A DNA stretch of 64,000 nt from Micromonospora nigra (GCF_900091585.1 NZ_FMHT01000003.1:5854001-5918000), one strand, 5' to 3'. Counted from the first letter of the stretch, positions 17,223-26,253 are shown. Notes: a model not told the origin generated them from the sequence alone. A program made the numbers and translations.

Positions 17223-18656
17223 TCATCGGCGGTGGTTGCCGACGATCTCCACCAGCGCGGCGACCAGCGCCAGGGTGATGATTCCGGCCGCCAGCAGCAG
17301 GGACCGCCCGAAGGCGGTGGTCCAACCGTCGTCGCCCACGGCGGAGAAGAACACCGCCCCGACGGCCGCGATGCCGGCGGCCGAACCGACCCGCTGCCCC
17401 GTCTGCAACATCCCCGCACCGCTGCCGGCCTGGGGCACGGGCACCTGCGACAGGGTCAGCGTCTGGTTCGGCGCGATCACCAGGCCGCTGCCCAGCCCCG
17501 CCACCAGCAGCGGCGCGGCGGTCACCCAGGGCACCGGAACACCGTCGGGCACCAGCGTCAGCACCCCGACCACCGCTGCCAGGCCCGCCACCACCGTGGC
17601 CAGTCCCACCGCCACCAGCCGCCGGCCGAACCGGTCGACGATCCGCCCACCGATCGCGGACGTGGCGGCGGAGCCCAGCGCGAACGGGGTGATCGCCAGG
17701 CCGGCGACCAGGGCGCTGTACCCGAGCCCGTTCTGCAGGTACAGGGTGAACACGAAGAAGATCGCGGTGAAGCCGCCGAAGTAGACCAGGGCGATCAGCG
17801 AACCGAGCGCGTACGACCGCAGCCGGAACAGCCGCAGGTCGAACAGGGGCTCGTGGCGTCGCCCGTACCACCGCTCCCAGACCCCGAACCCGGCCAGCGT
17901 CAGCAGGCCGGCGGGGACGAGCAGCCACCAGGCGGTTCCCCGCCACTGCTCGCGTTGGATCAGCGGCAGCAGGACCAGGGTCACCCCGATGCCGAGCAGC
18001 AGCACTCCGACCGGATCCAGTGGGCGGTGACCGGGGGCGCGGGTCGGCCGGGCGGGCAGCAGCCGCCAGCCCAGGACGACGGCGACGATCCCGACCGGAA
18101 CCTTGACGAAGAACACCCAACGCCAGCCGTGCTCCGTGCCGCCGCCGGCGATGAGCAGCCCGCCGAGCAGCGGCCCCACGGCGGTGGACACGCCGATGGT
18201 CGCGCCGAGCAGGCCGAACGGGCGGCCCCGCTCCGGCCCCCGGAACAGCTGCTGGATCAGCCCGGTCACCTGCGGGTTGACCAGGCCGGCGGCGGCGCCC
18301 TGAAGCAGCCTGGCGGCGACCAGCCAGTCGGGGGAGCGGGCCGTCCCGGCCAGCGCACTGGTGAGAGTGAACAGGGCGATGCCGAGCACGAACGCGTTGC
18401 GCCGGCCCCGGACGTCGCCGAAGCGTCCGGCGGGCACCAGCACCAGCCCGAACGTCAGGGCGTACCCGGACAGCACCCACTGCAGGTCGCTGGGGGACGC
18501 GCCGAGCGCCGCCTCGATCGACGGGACGGCCACGTTGACGATGCTCACGTCGAGCAGCGTCATGAACGCGGCGACCAGCCCCACCCCGAGGGCCTGCCAG
18601 CGTCGCCGGTCGTCCGGCGGATCGGTCGTGCCGGCCGCAGCGGACGCCGGGCTCAT
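17223..18656 (-). CDS. MFS drug exporter, DHA2 (14-helix) family
   Basis: Proton-driven exporter of 477 aa, about 14 membrane segments, EmrB/QacA type. LLDVSIVNVAVPSIEAALG in helix 1 is the DHA2 signature, and GRFGDVRGRRNAFVLG matches motif A between helices 2 and 3. Transport substrate unknown. A small winged-helix-like gene lies 69 nt upstream on the same strand and may control it. It is convergent with the LPVTG gene. Confidence 0.92.
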   Translation of the reverse strand: MSPASAAAGTTDPPDDRRRWQALGVGLVAAFMTLLDVSIVNVAVPSIEAALGASPSDLQWVLSGYALTFGLVLVPAGRFGDVRGRRNAFVLGIALFTLTSALAGTARSPDWLVAARLLQGAAAGLVNPQVTGLIQQLFRGPERGRPFGLLGATIGVSTAVGPLLGGLLIAGGGTEHGWRWVFFVKVPVGIVAVVLGWRLLPARPTRAPGHRPLDPVGVLLLGIGVTLVLLPLIQREQWRGTAWWLLVPAGLLTLAGFGVWERWYGRRHEPLFDLRLFRLRSYALGSLIALVYFGGFTAIFFVFTLYLQNGLGYSALVAGLAITPFALGSAATSAIGGRIVDRFGRRLVAVGLATVVAGLAAVVGVLTLVPDGVPVPWVTAAPLLVAGLGSGLVIAPNQTLTLSQVPVPQAGSGAGMLQTGQRVGSAAGIAAVGAVFFSAVGDDGWTTAFGRSLLLAAGIITLALVAALVEIVGNHRR

Positions 18657-18725
18657 GGTGACTGGCCCTCCGTCGGTCGCGGATCCCCGAGCGCCACCCC
18701 GCCTGCGGGGCGACGACGTGGGCCG

Positions 18726-18962
18726 TCAGGTCAACTGCTGCGCACAGAACCGGGGGCCGAAGTCGAGCCCTGCCATCGGGGAGTCCTCCCGGTGCAGCAG
18801 GTTCTTCTCGGTGAGCAGGTGCAGCGGGGCGTGCAGCTGCTCCTCGCTCAGGCCGCACTCCTCGGCGATCAGGTCCGGGTAGGGCACCTGCCCCCGTGCC
18901 TCCAGGGCCGCCACCGCGTCGTACACCCGTGCCTCGACGTCCGACAGCTGCACCTGTTGCAT
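18726..18962 (-). CDS. Small winged-helix-like protein
   Basis: 78 aa protein read from ATG 18962 with the strong RBS AGGAGGAC. VEARVYDAVAALEARGQVPYPDLIAEECGLSEEQL and the following helix resemble a helix-turn-helix with a short wing (LLTEKNLLHRED). It may be a regulator of the MFS gene downstream, or a small structural protein. I recognise no named family. Confidence 0.72.
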   Translation of the reverse strand: MQQVQLSDVEARVYDAVAALEARGQVPYPDLIAEECGLSEEQLHAPLHLLTEKNLLHREDSPMAGLDFGPRFCAQQLT

Positions 18963-19097
18963 GGCGTCCTCCTTCTGCTCCCGCCTCGCGCGGGCGGTCC
19001 GCCGCGCGGTTACCCCCTGCCGAGGCGAAGATGCGCGTGGCATGCCGGCCGTCGTGCCGCCGCCCGCGCACCGCCGACGTCGCCTAGGCTGCACCGG

Positions 19098-20255
19098 GTG
19101 ACGGTCTGGGATCTGGCGGTGGTCGGTGGCGGGCCGGCGGGGCTGTCCGCCGCGTACGTCGCCGCCCGCGCGGGCGCGCGCACCCTGGTGGTGGAGCGCG
19201 CGACGCATCCGCGGTACAAGACGTGCGGCGGCGGGCTGATCGGCACCTCACTGGCGGCGGTGCGCGAGCGGATCGAGGTTCCCACCCACGACCTGGTCGA
19301 CCGGGTCACGTTCACCCGCGACGGCCGGCGGGGCTTCACCCGGCGGCATTCGGCCGGGCCGCTGGTGGCGATGGTCCGCCGCGAGGAGTTCGACGACCGG
19401 TTGCGGGCCGCGGCGATCGCCGCCGGGGCGCAGGTCCGTCAGGGAGTCGCGGTCCGGGCGCTCGAGCAGGAAACCGACGGGGTACGCCTGCGGCTGGCCG
19501 ACGGGACGGGTGTGCGGGCGCGGGCGATGGTCGGCGCGGACGGCTCCTCCGGGGTCAGCGCCCGGCACGTGGGGGTCCGTCACCGGCAGGTCGACCTGGG
19601 TCTGGAACTGGAGCTGCCGGTGCCGCCCCCGGAGCAGGAGCGCTGGCGGGGTCGGGTGCTGCTGGACTGGGGGCCGCTGCCCGGCTCGTACGCGTGGGTC
19701 TTCCCGAAGTCCGACCGGCTGACCGTCGGGGTGATCGCGGCGCGGGGCGAGGGGGAGCGGACCCGGGCCTACCTGCGCCGGTTCGTCGAGCGGCTGGGGC
19801 TGTCCGGGGTGGAGCCGGCACACGACTCGGGGCACCTGACCCGCTGCCGCACCGAGGACGCGCCGCTGCGGCGGGGGCGGGTCCTGGTCGCCGGGGACGC
19901 GGCCGGGCTGCTGGAGCCGTGGAGCCGGGAGGGGATCAGCTACGCGCTGCGGTCCGGGCAGTTGGCGGGGGAGGCGGTCGTGGCCGGCGACCTGGCGGGA
20001 TACGAGCACGCGGTGGGTCGGGCGCTCGTGCCGGCGATGCGGGCCGGCCACCGCCTGCTGGATGTCTTCTCCCGTCGCCCGGAGGTGTTCCACGCGGCGT
20101 TGGCCAGCCCGCCGGGCTGGCGCATGTTCGTGGGGTTCTGTCAGGGCCGGTCGAGCTTCGACGAAACCCTGCAACGGGTTCCGGTACGGGCGGCGTTGAC
20201 CCTGCTCGACCGCCTCCCGGCAGCCAGGAGAGCCGTAGCGGACCTGCCGTCGTGA
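19098..20255 (+). CDS. FAD-dependent geranylgeranyl-reductase family oxidoreductase
   Basis: Flavoprotein of 385 aa. The N-terminal dinucleotide motif is VVGGGPAGLSAAYVAARAG, followed by VVERATHPRYKTCGGGL, a hallmark of the geranylgeranyl reductase/lycopene-cyclase-like group. VGADGSSGVSARH and VAGDAAGLLEPWSREGISYAL (FAD-binding GD segment) follow. Probable role is saturating isoprenoid chains (menaquinone, lipid or carotenoid); the substrate is not evident. GTG 19098 is chosen because the FAD motif must lie at the N-terminus; about 660 upstream codons in the same frame are antisense to the MFS gene. Confidence 0.9.
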   Translation: MTVWDLAVVGGGPAGLSAAYVAARAGARTLVVERATHPRYKTCGGGLIGTSLAAVRERIEVPTHDLVDRVTFTRDGRRGFTRRHSAGPLVAMVRREEFDDRLRAAAIAAGAQVRQGVAVRALEQETDGVRLRLADGTGVRARAMVGADGSSGVSARHVGVRHRQVDLGLELELPVPPPEQERWRGRVLLDWGPLPGSYAWVFPKSDRLTVGVIAARGEGERTRAYLRRFVERLGLSGVEPAHDSGHLTRCRTEDAPLRRGRVLVAGDAAGLLEPWSREGISYALRSGQLAGEAVVAGDLAGYEHAVGRALVPAMRAGHRLLDVFSRRPEVFHAALASPPGWRMFVGFCQGRSSFDETLQRVPVRAALTLLDRLPAARRAVADLPS

Positions 20256-20369
20256 CCGGCGTGGCGACCGAGGTGCCGCCAGCCCTTCTCCCAGGATCCT
20301 AGGACGCCTTGGCGGTGGTGTCGCCTCGCACCGATGCCCGACACTGTCCCTGTCGGAAGGGGAGCCACC

Positions 20370-20558
20370 ATGGCCCGGACACCCGAACCGTTCACCGACG
20401 ACGAGTACGCGTTCCTGCGCCACGCCCGCTTCGGGGAACTGCCCCCCGCGGTGCGTCCCGAGGAACGGATCGCTGCCACCGAGACCGACGCGCGACGCGA
20501 CCGCCCCGAACCGGCCGACGGTCCACACCGGTGGGACCTGCGCCACGGCGGAATCTGA
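20370..20558 (+). CDS. Small hydrophilic protein, unknown
   Basis: 62 aa, read from ATG 20370 with GGAAGGGGAG upstream, which decides the start over ATG 20334. It is charged, with an N-terminal EPFTDDEYAFLRHARFGELP segment and a C-terminal HRWDLRHGG. No cysteines and no membrane segment. I do not recognise a family; the good RBS and codon use support a real gene. Confidence 0.65.
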   Translation: MARTPEPFTDDEYAFLRHARFGELPPAVRPEERIAATETDARRDRPEPADGPHRWDLRHGGI

Positions 20559-20651
20559 CCGACCGTCCCGACCGGCACCGTTTTCGCCCATGCACGCGGG
20601 GTAGGGCATCCGGCAGCCCATCCGTGACCAGCATGCGCGAGGAGATCGTCC

Positions 20652-21554
20652 GTGAGCGAGGATCAGCACACCCAGCAGGACCCCACCACTCAGTACGGCC
20701 AGCGGTCGGGCCAGCCGAACCAGCAGCAGTCGCCGCCCGGCCGTACGGGCGAGATGGCACCGGAGCCGGACCACGGGGAGGAGACCTACCGGGGTACCGG
20801 CAAGCTCGACGGGAAGAAGGCGGTGATCACCGGCGGTGACTCGGGCATCGGCCGGGCCGTGGCGATCGCCTTCGCCCGGGAGGGCGCCGACGTGCTGATC
20901 TCCTACCTGGGCGAGGAGGAGGACGCCGACGCGCGGGAGACCGTCCGGCTGGTCGAGGCGGCCGGCCGCACCGGTGTGGCCGTTCGCGGCGACATCGCCG
21001 ACGAGGGCACCTGCCACGAGCTGATCGACCGGGCTGTGCGCGACCTCGGCGGCATCGACATCCTGGTGAACAACGCCGCGTACCAGATGGCGCAGGACAA
21101 GGGCATCGCCGGAATCAGCACCGAGCAGTTCGACCGGGTGTTCAAGACCAACCTGTACGCGATGTTCTGGCTGTGCAAGGCGGCCCTTCCGCACCTGGGC
21201 GAGGGAGCCACCATCATCAACACGTCCTCGATCCAGGCGTTCGACCCGTCTCCGCAGCTGCTCGACTACGCCACCACGAAGGCGGGCATCGCCAACTTCA
21301 CCAAGGCACTGGCCGCGGATCTCGCCGACCGGGGGATCCGGGTCAACGCGGTGGCGCCGGGGCCGATCTGGACGCCGCTGATCCCGGCCACCATGCCGGA
21401 GGGCAAGGTGGAGAAGTTCGGCCAGGACACCCCGCTCGGGCGTCCCGGCCAGCCGGCCGAACTGGCACCCGCGTACGTCTTCTTCGCCTCCCAGGAATCC
21501 AGCTTCGTCACCGGAGAGATCCTCGGTGTCACCGGTGGCCGGTTCACCAAGTGA
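20652..21554 (+). CDS. SDR-family oxidoreductase, general-stress type
   Basis: NAD(P)-dependent short-chain dehydrogenase of 300 aa. A Gln-rich N-terminal extension (about 50 aa) precedes the Rossmann fold: TGGDSGIGRAVAIAFAREG (cofactor), NNAAYQ, catalytic Ser in NTSSIQAF, and YATTKAG (YxxxK). The extension and sequence resemble the Gram-positive stress SDRs such as YhdF/GsiB-associated Gsp39. Substrate unknown. GTG at 20652 is preceded by AGGAGATCG. Confidence 0.92.
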   Translation: MSEDQHTQQDPTTQYGQRSGQPNQQQSPPGRTGEMAPEPDHGEETYRGTGKLDGKKAVITGGDSGIGRAVAIAFAREGADVLISYLGEEEDADARETVRLVEAAGRTGVAVRGDIADEGTCHELIDRAVRDLGGIDILVNNAAYQMAQDKGIAGISTEQFDRVFKTNLYAMFWLCKAALPHLGEGATIINTSSIQAFDPSPQLLDYATTKAGIANFTKALAADLADRGIRVNAVAPGPIWTPLIPATMPEGKVEKFGQDTPLGRPGQPAELAPAYVFFASQESSFVTGEILGVTGGRFTK

Positions 21555-21977
21555 GCCGACGCCGTCGGCGGGGCACGCCCGGTGGCCCCGCCGACGGCCG
21601 GTCCTCGGTCGGGCGGATGGCCAGCCTGTGCACCGACCGGGGCCGGCACGCATGTCTGCCAAGGTGAGCGGTCTGGGGCCTGGTGTCCGGTTTCGGGGTG
21701 TGGTCGGGGTCGCCCGCGGGTGGGAATGGCGGGTGGGTGGGGGTGGTTGTGTGGGGTGGCTGATCGAGCAGGGCCCGTGCCACCTCGGGTGCCGCGACCC
21801 CCCGGTGGGTTCCGGGGAATGGGTCGGGCCGGTCGGTGGTTACACATGGTCCCGGCGCCGTGAGGGGCATCCCCCGGTACCGGACATTCCCCCTTGGTTC
21901 TTTGAGCGCCTGTCGGTGCTTGCACCCACCGTGTCCCCCCTTGTGGTGGGTGTCGACCCCCGAACGGAGCTGTTGTC
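21555..21977 (+). promoter_or_regulatory. Long GT-rich leader of the secreted hydrolase-like gene
   Basis: Strikingly G- and T-rich 423-bp leader with several runs such as GGGTGGGTGGGGGTGG near 21729. Just before the start codon CACCCACC (21923-21930) pairs with GGTGGGTG (21945-21952) around a C-rich loop. It was examined for the c-di-AMP (ydaO) riboswitch consensus, but the GACAGCTAACC segment is absent. I see no gene in it. Confidence 0.5.
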
Positions 21978-22577
21978 ATGACCTCGAAGCTGCTGCGTAA
22001 GAGTGTGTTGGGTGTTGCTGGTCTGGCGTTTGCCGGTGGCATGGTTGCTGGTCCGGTTTCGGGTGCGGTCGCCGCGCCGGCCGAGGCTGCCCCGGTGACG
22101 GCGGTCGTGCAGGCCGAGAAGGCGGGTAAGCCGGACATGGGCAAGCTGGTGCCGCATGGTGTGCAGGGCGCCCAGTCGCGTATCGACCTGTCCGACGAGC
22201 AGGTCGCCAACGCCAGGGCGATCATCGCGGCGACGAAGAAGGCCGGGATGGACGAGCGTGCCGCCGTGGTCGCGATCGGTACCGCGTTCCAGGAGTCGAA
22301 GCTGGAGAACCTGGGCCATCTGGGTGACCGTAACGACCACGACTCGCAGGGCCTGTTCCAGCAGCGTCCGTCCAGCGGGTGGGGCACGGTGGAGCAGATC
22401 ACCGACCCCGAGTACTCGACCCTGGCGTTCCTGAAGGGCCTCAAGCAGGTCGACGGCTGGCAGGACATGCCGCTGACCGTGGCCGCGCAGACCGTCCAGG
22501 TCTCGGCGTACCCCGACCACTACGCCCAGTGGGAACAGCAGGCCGCCGACCTCGTCGCCGAACACTGGAACAGCTGA
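21978..22577 (+). CDS. Secreted QES-motif wall-hydrolase-like protein (copy 1)
   Basis: 199 aa with a signal peptide (about aa 1-36, ending AAPAEAAP). The mature part has AIGTAFQESKLENLGH with a candidate catalytic Glu, resembling the ES motif of lytic transglycosylases, and then DHDSQGLFQQRPSSGWGTV. The last block is shared almost word for word with the gene at 40835-41677. The role as a peptidoglycan lyase is inferred, not shown. RBS is GGAG at 21965. The signal-peptide codons use unusually many T-ending triplets compared with the neighbours. Confidence 0.78.
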   Translation: MTSKLLRKSVLGVAGLAFAGGMVAGPVSGAVAAPAEAAPVTAVVQAEKAGKPDMGKLVPHGVQGAQSRIDLSDEQVANARAIIAATKKAGMDERAAVVAIGTAFQESKLENLGHLGDRNDHDSQGLFQQRPSSGWGTVEQITDPEYSTLAFLKGLKQVDGWQDMPLTVAAQTVQVSAYPDHYAQWEQQAADLVAEHWNS

Positions 22578-22623
22578 CCCCCCCGGACCGACCCACACAG
22601 ACTTTCCACACAGGGGGAACCAA

Positions 22624-22661
22624 CCGCTGGCCGGCACCCGACACCGGGTGCCGGCCAGCGG
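22624..22661. terminator. Perfect 17-bp-stem bidirectional terminator
   Basis: CCGCTGGCCGGCACCCG (22624-22640) pairs perfectly with the complementary arm at 22645-22661 around an ACAC loop. It lies between the convergent genes ending at 22577 and 22676. Confidence 0.85.
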
Positions 22662-22675
22662 CGTACGCGAGGGTG

Positions 22676-24046
22676 TCAGCAGGCGGGGTAGAGACGTCGG
22701 GTGCCCACTCCGGCGGCGTACGCGGTCCGGTCGCTGAACCGACATCCGTAGCCGGGAGCGGCCACCACCCTCGGGTCGGTCACCGTGTCTCCGGCGGGCC
22801 GGCTGCCGGTGCGTACCCACGACACCAGGTCGTCCCAGGCGGCCCCCGCCTCGGTGGGGGTGAACTCGCAGTGCTGCGCGGCGCGGATGGCGCGCTGCAC
22901 CACCAGTCGGCTCTTGCCGTGTCTCGCCACGTCCCGGGCGTAGACCTGCTCCATGCTGAACGGCACGAACAGGTCGCCGAGGTTGTGCAGGCTGACCACC
23001 GGCGCGGTGGGCCGACCGGCGATCCGGGGCACCTCGGTCAGGGTGGGCAGCAGCCGTTGCAACACGTTCTCCGGGGCGACTCGCTGCACGGCGGCGTTCA
23101 CGTCGACCGGGGAGTTCGGCCGGTACCGGGTCAGCAGGTTGGTGGCGAGTTGCCCGGGGCGTTCGGCGGGGGAGTCGCCACCGTCGGTGGTGCTGATGGC
23201 GAAAAGGAAGTCCTTCCACACCGCGAACGACGCCTCCGCGCCGGGGCGGGGCCCGCCGGAGCGCGCGATGGTGATGTCCCGCAGTTGTCGGCCGCGCGGG
23301 TCGACGATGTCCGGGCTGGTCGGGGTGACCCCGGTGAGGCCCAGCGCCACCTGGATGCGCGGGACGGCGTTGGTCAGGTAGTCAGGTGGCGTGGGGTAGG
23401 CGCGCACCCCGGCGAGGGCCTGGGCGACGAGGTTGTAGTCGAGGAAGAAGTCGAGCAGCGCGTGGTCGCCGAGCACCCCGCACATCGGCAGGCCGCCGGC
23501 GTAGAAGCCCGGAAACTGCTCCAGCGACCGGGCGATGACGTAGCCGCCCATCGACACCCCGGCCAGATAGGTGCGGTGCGGACGCTTCACCAGTCGGCGG
23601 AAGTGGTCGGCCAGGTCCTTCGTGGCGAGCACCCCGGCCCGGATGTCGAAGCCGTTGCGGTAGTACGACGAGGCGGCCCAGGCGTACCCCTGTTCGAGGA
23701 GGCGCTGGCGCAGCCCGAAGCCGGGCGTCTCCGGGGTGAGCACCGGGTCGTGGCCGCGGTAGCCGTGCGCCCACATCACCAGGTCACCGTTCCAGGCGGC
23801 GGGAACCTCGATGATGTAGCCGGAGTGCCGGTGCACGCCCTGCCGGACAGTGGTGGGTGTGCCGCCGACGACCAGCGGGGCCAGCGGCGGGTTACTGATG
23901 GTGTAGCCGGGCAGCGGCTGCGTGCCGTCGGAACGGCGGTCCGGGCCGGCGGTCGCCGGCGCTGCCCCGGCGAGGCCCACCGCGAGGGTGAGGGCCACGC
24001 CGGCGGCCAGCAGCCGTCGGAGGGTACGGGTGGTGGCGGACAGCAT
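22676..24046 (-). CDS. Secreted alpha/beta hydrolase
   Basis: 456 aa with a signal peptide (about aa 1-33, ending PATAGP). The alpha/beta-hydrolase core has AHGYRGHD (oxyanion region), the nucleophile elbow GVSMGGYVIA (Ser in GxSxG), and a candidate catalytic His in AAQHCEFTP near aa 415. It resembles secreted actinobacterial esterase/peptidase-like hydrolases; substrate unknown. It is divergent from a membrane protein, and the shared upstream region has two TetR-like palindromes. Confidence 0.85.
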   Translation of the reverse strand: MLSATTRTLRRLLAAGVALTLAVGLAGAAPATAGPDRRSDGTQPLPGYTISNPPLAPLVVGGTPTTVRQGVHRHSGYIIEVPAAWNGDLVMWAHGYRGHDPVLTPETPGFGLRQRLLEQGYAWAASSYYRNGFDIRAGVLATKDLADHFRRLVKRPHRTYLAGVSMGGYVIARSLEQFPGFYAGGLPMCGVLGDHALLDFFLDYNLVAQALAGVRAYPTPPDYLTNAVPRIQVALGLTGVTPTSPDIVDPRGRQLRDITIARSGGPRPGAEASFAVWKDFLFAISTTDGGDSPAERPGQLATNLLTRYRPNSPVDVNAAVQRVAPENVLQRLLPTLTEVPRIAGRPTAPVVSLHNLGDLFVPFSMEQVYARDVARHGKSRLVVQRAIRAAQHCEFTPTEAGAAWDDLVSWVRTGSRPAGDTVTDPRVVAAPGYGCRFSDRTAYAAGVGTRRLYPAC

Positions 24047-24095
24047 CGGCTCTCCCTCGGACGGTGGTCGCCCGGGTGAGCGGGCGGGACGGGTG

Positions 24096-24111
24096 CCTAC
24101 CGACCGGTAGG
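24096..24111. promoter_or_regulatory. Palindromic operator candidate 1
   Basis: CCTACC (24096-24101) and GGTAGG (24106-24111) flank GACC. The composition resembles TetR-family operators. It lies 50 nt upstream of the hydrolase start in the divergent region. Confidence 0.5.
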
Positions 24112-24154
24112 GATCTGACCGTAGGCCCGCGGTTTCGCCGGTGTCAATGACCGC

Positions 24155-24170
24155 CTGACCGCTCGGTCAG
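24155..24170. promoter_or_regulatory. Palindromic operator candidate 2
   Basis: CTGACCG (24155-24161) and CGGTCAG (24164-24170) form a perfect 7-bp inverted repeat with a 2-nt centre. Together with the site at 24096 it suggests a repressor acting between the divergent hydrolase and membrane-protein genes. Confidence 0.5.
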
Positions 24171-24293
24171 TCAGCCGGACGGCCCCGCCCCACCGCCGCT
24201 CACCCCCCGCATCCAGGGCGGACCGCCGTCCCGACTGATCCGCGGTGTCCCCGCGTCCGTACTGCGGGTCGGGGACTGTGAGAGGGAGGCAGG

Positions 24294-25238
24294 ATGGCGG
24301 TGTCGGGGCAGGAGCCGGACCACCGGGCGCACCCGGAGGAACTGGCACAGGGCGGCGACGCGGAGACGATGCCCGAGATCACGGTGTTCGGGGACGCTGC
24401 GCCGGTCCCCGGCGTACCCGCCGACGAGACCCGGTCGTCGTGGCCGTACGGGGCCCGGCTGCTGGCCGCCGCCGCGGTGGTCGTGCTGGTCCTCGGGGCC
24501 GTCGCCATGGTGCTGACGCTCTCCGACACCCGGCGGCTCGGCGACGCCCTCACCGGCAGCCGGCGGGTGCCGGTTCCCCCGGTCACCGTGGCCGGTCAAC
24601 CCGGAGGGCTGGGTGCCGCCGCCGATCGGCCCTTCGACTCGGCGCCCCTGGCCGGTCGACAGCGGGCCACGTTCGAGCTGGTCGACGGACTGACCGTCGT
24701 CGACCTGCGGATCGAGGACCTGGGCGACGAGCTGTATCGCGTCGCCGCCCCGCAGGGCTCGGCGGTGCGCCCGCGACCCGAGGTGCGCGGAGACCGGGTA
24801 CGACTGCGGGTGACGCGTGCCGGCGGCACCGGCCCGGGCGCGGTCGAGGTGCTGCTCACCTCACGGGTGGCGTGGCGACTGCGGTTCACGGGCGGGGTGA
24901 CCGAGCAGCGGCTGGATCTGGCCGGCGCGCGACTTGCCGGGCCGGTGGAGTTGGCCGGCGGTGCCACCCGCACCGACCTGACTTTGCCCCGGATCCGGGG
25001 TTCCCTGACGGTGCGGATGACCGGTGGGATGAACGACCTCACCGTCACCGTTCCGGACGGCCCTCCGGTGCGGGTCCGCGCCGCGTCCGGTGCCGGCACC
25101 GTCCGGGTGTACGACGTGCGCGACGCCGGCGTGGCGGCCGGTGCCCTGATCGGCTCACCGAACTGGGACCGGTCGGCCGACCGGGTCTACCTCGACCTGG
25201 TCGCCGGGGCGAACACGGTCACCGTCAGGGCCGGCTGA
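24294..25238 (+). CDS. One-pass membrane protein with beta-rich C-terminus
   Basis: 314 aa. Acidic cytoplasmic N-terminus (about 50 aa), one membrane segment (about aa 54-76, LLAAAAVVVLVLGAVAMVL), then a beta-rich extracytoplasmic region with repeated R/T/V strands. The pattern resembles the adhesin-like DUF4097 fold, but I cannot assign it firmly. ATG 24294 has GAGGGAGGC upstream. Function unknown; it is divergent from the secreted hydrolase. Confidence 0.75.
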   Translation: MAVSGQEPDHRAHPEELAQGGDAETMPEITVFGDAAPVPGVPADETRSSWPYGARLLAAAAVVVLVLGAVAMVLTLSDTRRLGDALTGSRRVPVPPVTVAGQPGGLGAAADRPFDSAPLAGRQRATFELVDGLTVVDLRIEDLGDELYRVAAPQGSAVRPRPEVRGDRVRLRVTRAGGTGPGAVEVLLTSRVAWRLRFTGGVTEQRLDLAGARLAGPVELAGGATRTDLTLPRIRGSLTVRMTGGMNDLTVTVPDGPPVRVRAASGAGTVRVYDVRDAGVAAGALIGSPNWDRSADRVYLDLVAGANTVTVRAG

Positions 25239-25281
25239 CGAGGCCGGTCCCCGACGGCCCGCGGCGGCGTACGCTCGGGCG

Positions 25282-26253
25282 GTGGAGCGCACCGAATCGA
25301 TGCCGGCGCAGACCCGACCTCCCGGCATGGCGACGGCCGATCCCGGCAGTGTTCTGCTGCCGGGGCACGACGTGCCGCTGGGCCGCTACACGACGGTGCG
25401 GCGGCTGCTGCCGCAGCGGCAACGGCGGATGATCGGCGCCTGGTGCTTCGTCGACCACTTCGGCCCCGACGACGTGGCCCACCGGCCCGGCATGGAGGTG
25501 CCGCCGCACCCGCACACCGGCCTGCAGACCGTCACCTGGCTGCTCGACGGGGAGATCCTGCACCGCGACAGCCTCGGCAACATCCAGCCGATCCGACCCG
25601 GTCAGCTCAACGTGATGACCTCCGGGCACGGCATCGCCCACTCCGAACGCTCACCCGAACGGCATCCGCCGGTGATGCACGGGGTGCAGCTGTGGGTGGC
25701 GCTGCCCGACCCGGCCCGCTCCGGGCCGGCCGCCTTCGCCCACCACGCCGACCTGCCCCGCTGGCGCGACGGCGACGCCGACGTCACCCTGCTGGTCGGC
25801 GAGCTGGCGGGGCAGCGGTCCCCGGCGGTGGTGCACACCCCGCTGCTCGGCGCGCAGGTCGAGCTGCGCGGTGTCGCGCCGACCACCCTGCCCTCGCGCC
25901 CCGACTTCGAGTACGGGCTGCTCGCCCTGTCCGGTGCCGCGCGGGTGGACGACGTGCCGCTGGCCCCGGGTGCGCTGCTGTGGCTGGGGGCCGGGCGGGA
26001 GACGCTGACCCTGGGCGGCACCGCCGGCACCCGGCTGCTGCTGCTCGGTGGCACGCCGTTCGAGGAGCCCCTCGTCATGTGGTGGAACTTCGTGGGTCGC
26101 TCGCACGAGGAGATCGTCGCCGCCCGCGAGGACTGGACGACCGGCCGGCGCTTCGGCGTGGTGGCCGACGACCCGGCTCCGCCGCTGCCCGCGCCGGCGC
26201 TGCCCGGCACCCGGCTCAAGGCCCGCGACCGCAGTGGCGGTGTCCACGGCTGA
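25282..26253 (+). CDS. Pirin family protein (bicupin)
   Basis: About 323 aa, two cupin domains. The N-terminal cupin carries the metal site: PPHPHTGLQTVTWLLDGEI, with further ligands in TSGHGIAHSE. The family includes quercetin 2,3-dioxygenase-like and transcription-cofactor proteins; the function here is not resolvable. The frame begins with GTG 25282; ATG 25300 and ATG 25327 are alternative starts, all upstream of the fold. Confidence 0.9.
   Translation: MERTESMPAQTRPPGMATADPGSVLLPGHDVPLGRYTTVRRLLPQRQRRMIGAWCFVDHFGPDDVAHRPGMEVPPHPHTGLQTVTWLLDGEILHRDSLGNIQPIRPGQLNVMTSGHGIAHSERSPERHPPVMHGVQLWVALPDPARSGPAAFAHHADLPRWRDGDADVTLLVGELAGQRSPAVVHTPLLGAQVELRGVAPTTLPSRPDFEYGLLALSGAARVDDVPLAPGALLWLGAGRETLTLGGTAGTRLLLLGGTPFEEPLVMWWNFVGRSHEEIVAAREDWTTGRRFGVVADDPAPPLPAPALPGTRLKARDRSGGVHG

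Noticed and set aside
17106..19097. Long open frame in phase with the geranylgeranyl-reductase-like gene
   Set aside because: It is antisense to the MFS exporter gene and the small winged-helix gene; composition is low-complexity H/R/Q/G-rich. The FAD motif shows the true start at 19098.
21660..21977. c-di-AMP (ydaO) riboswitch before the secreted QES gene
   Set aside because: The conserved GACAGCTAACC segment and the paired G-rich blocks could not be found.
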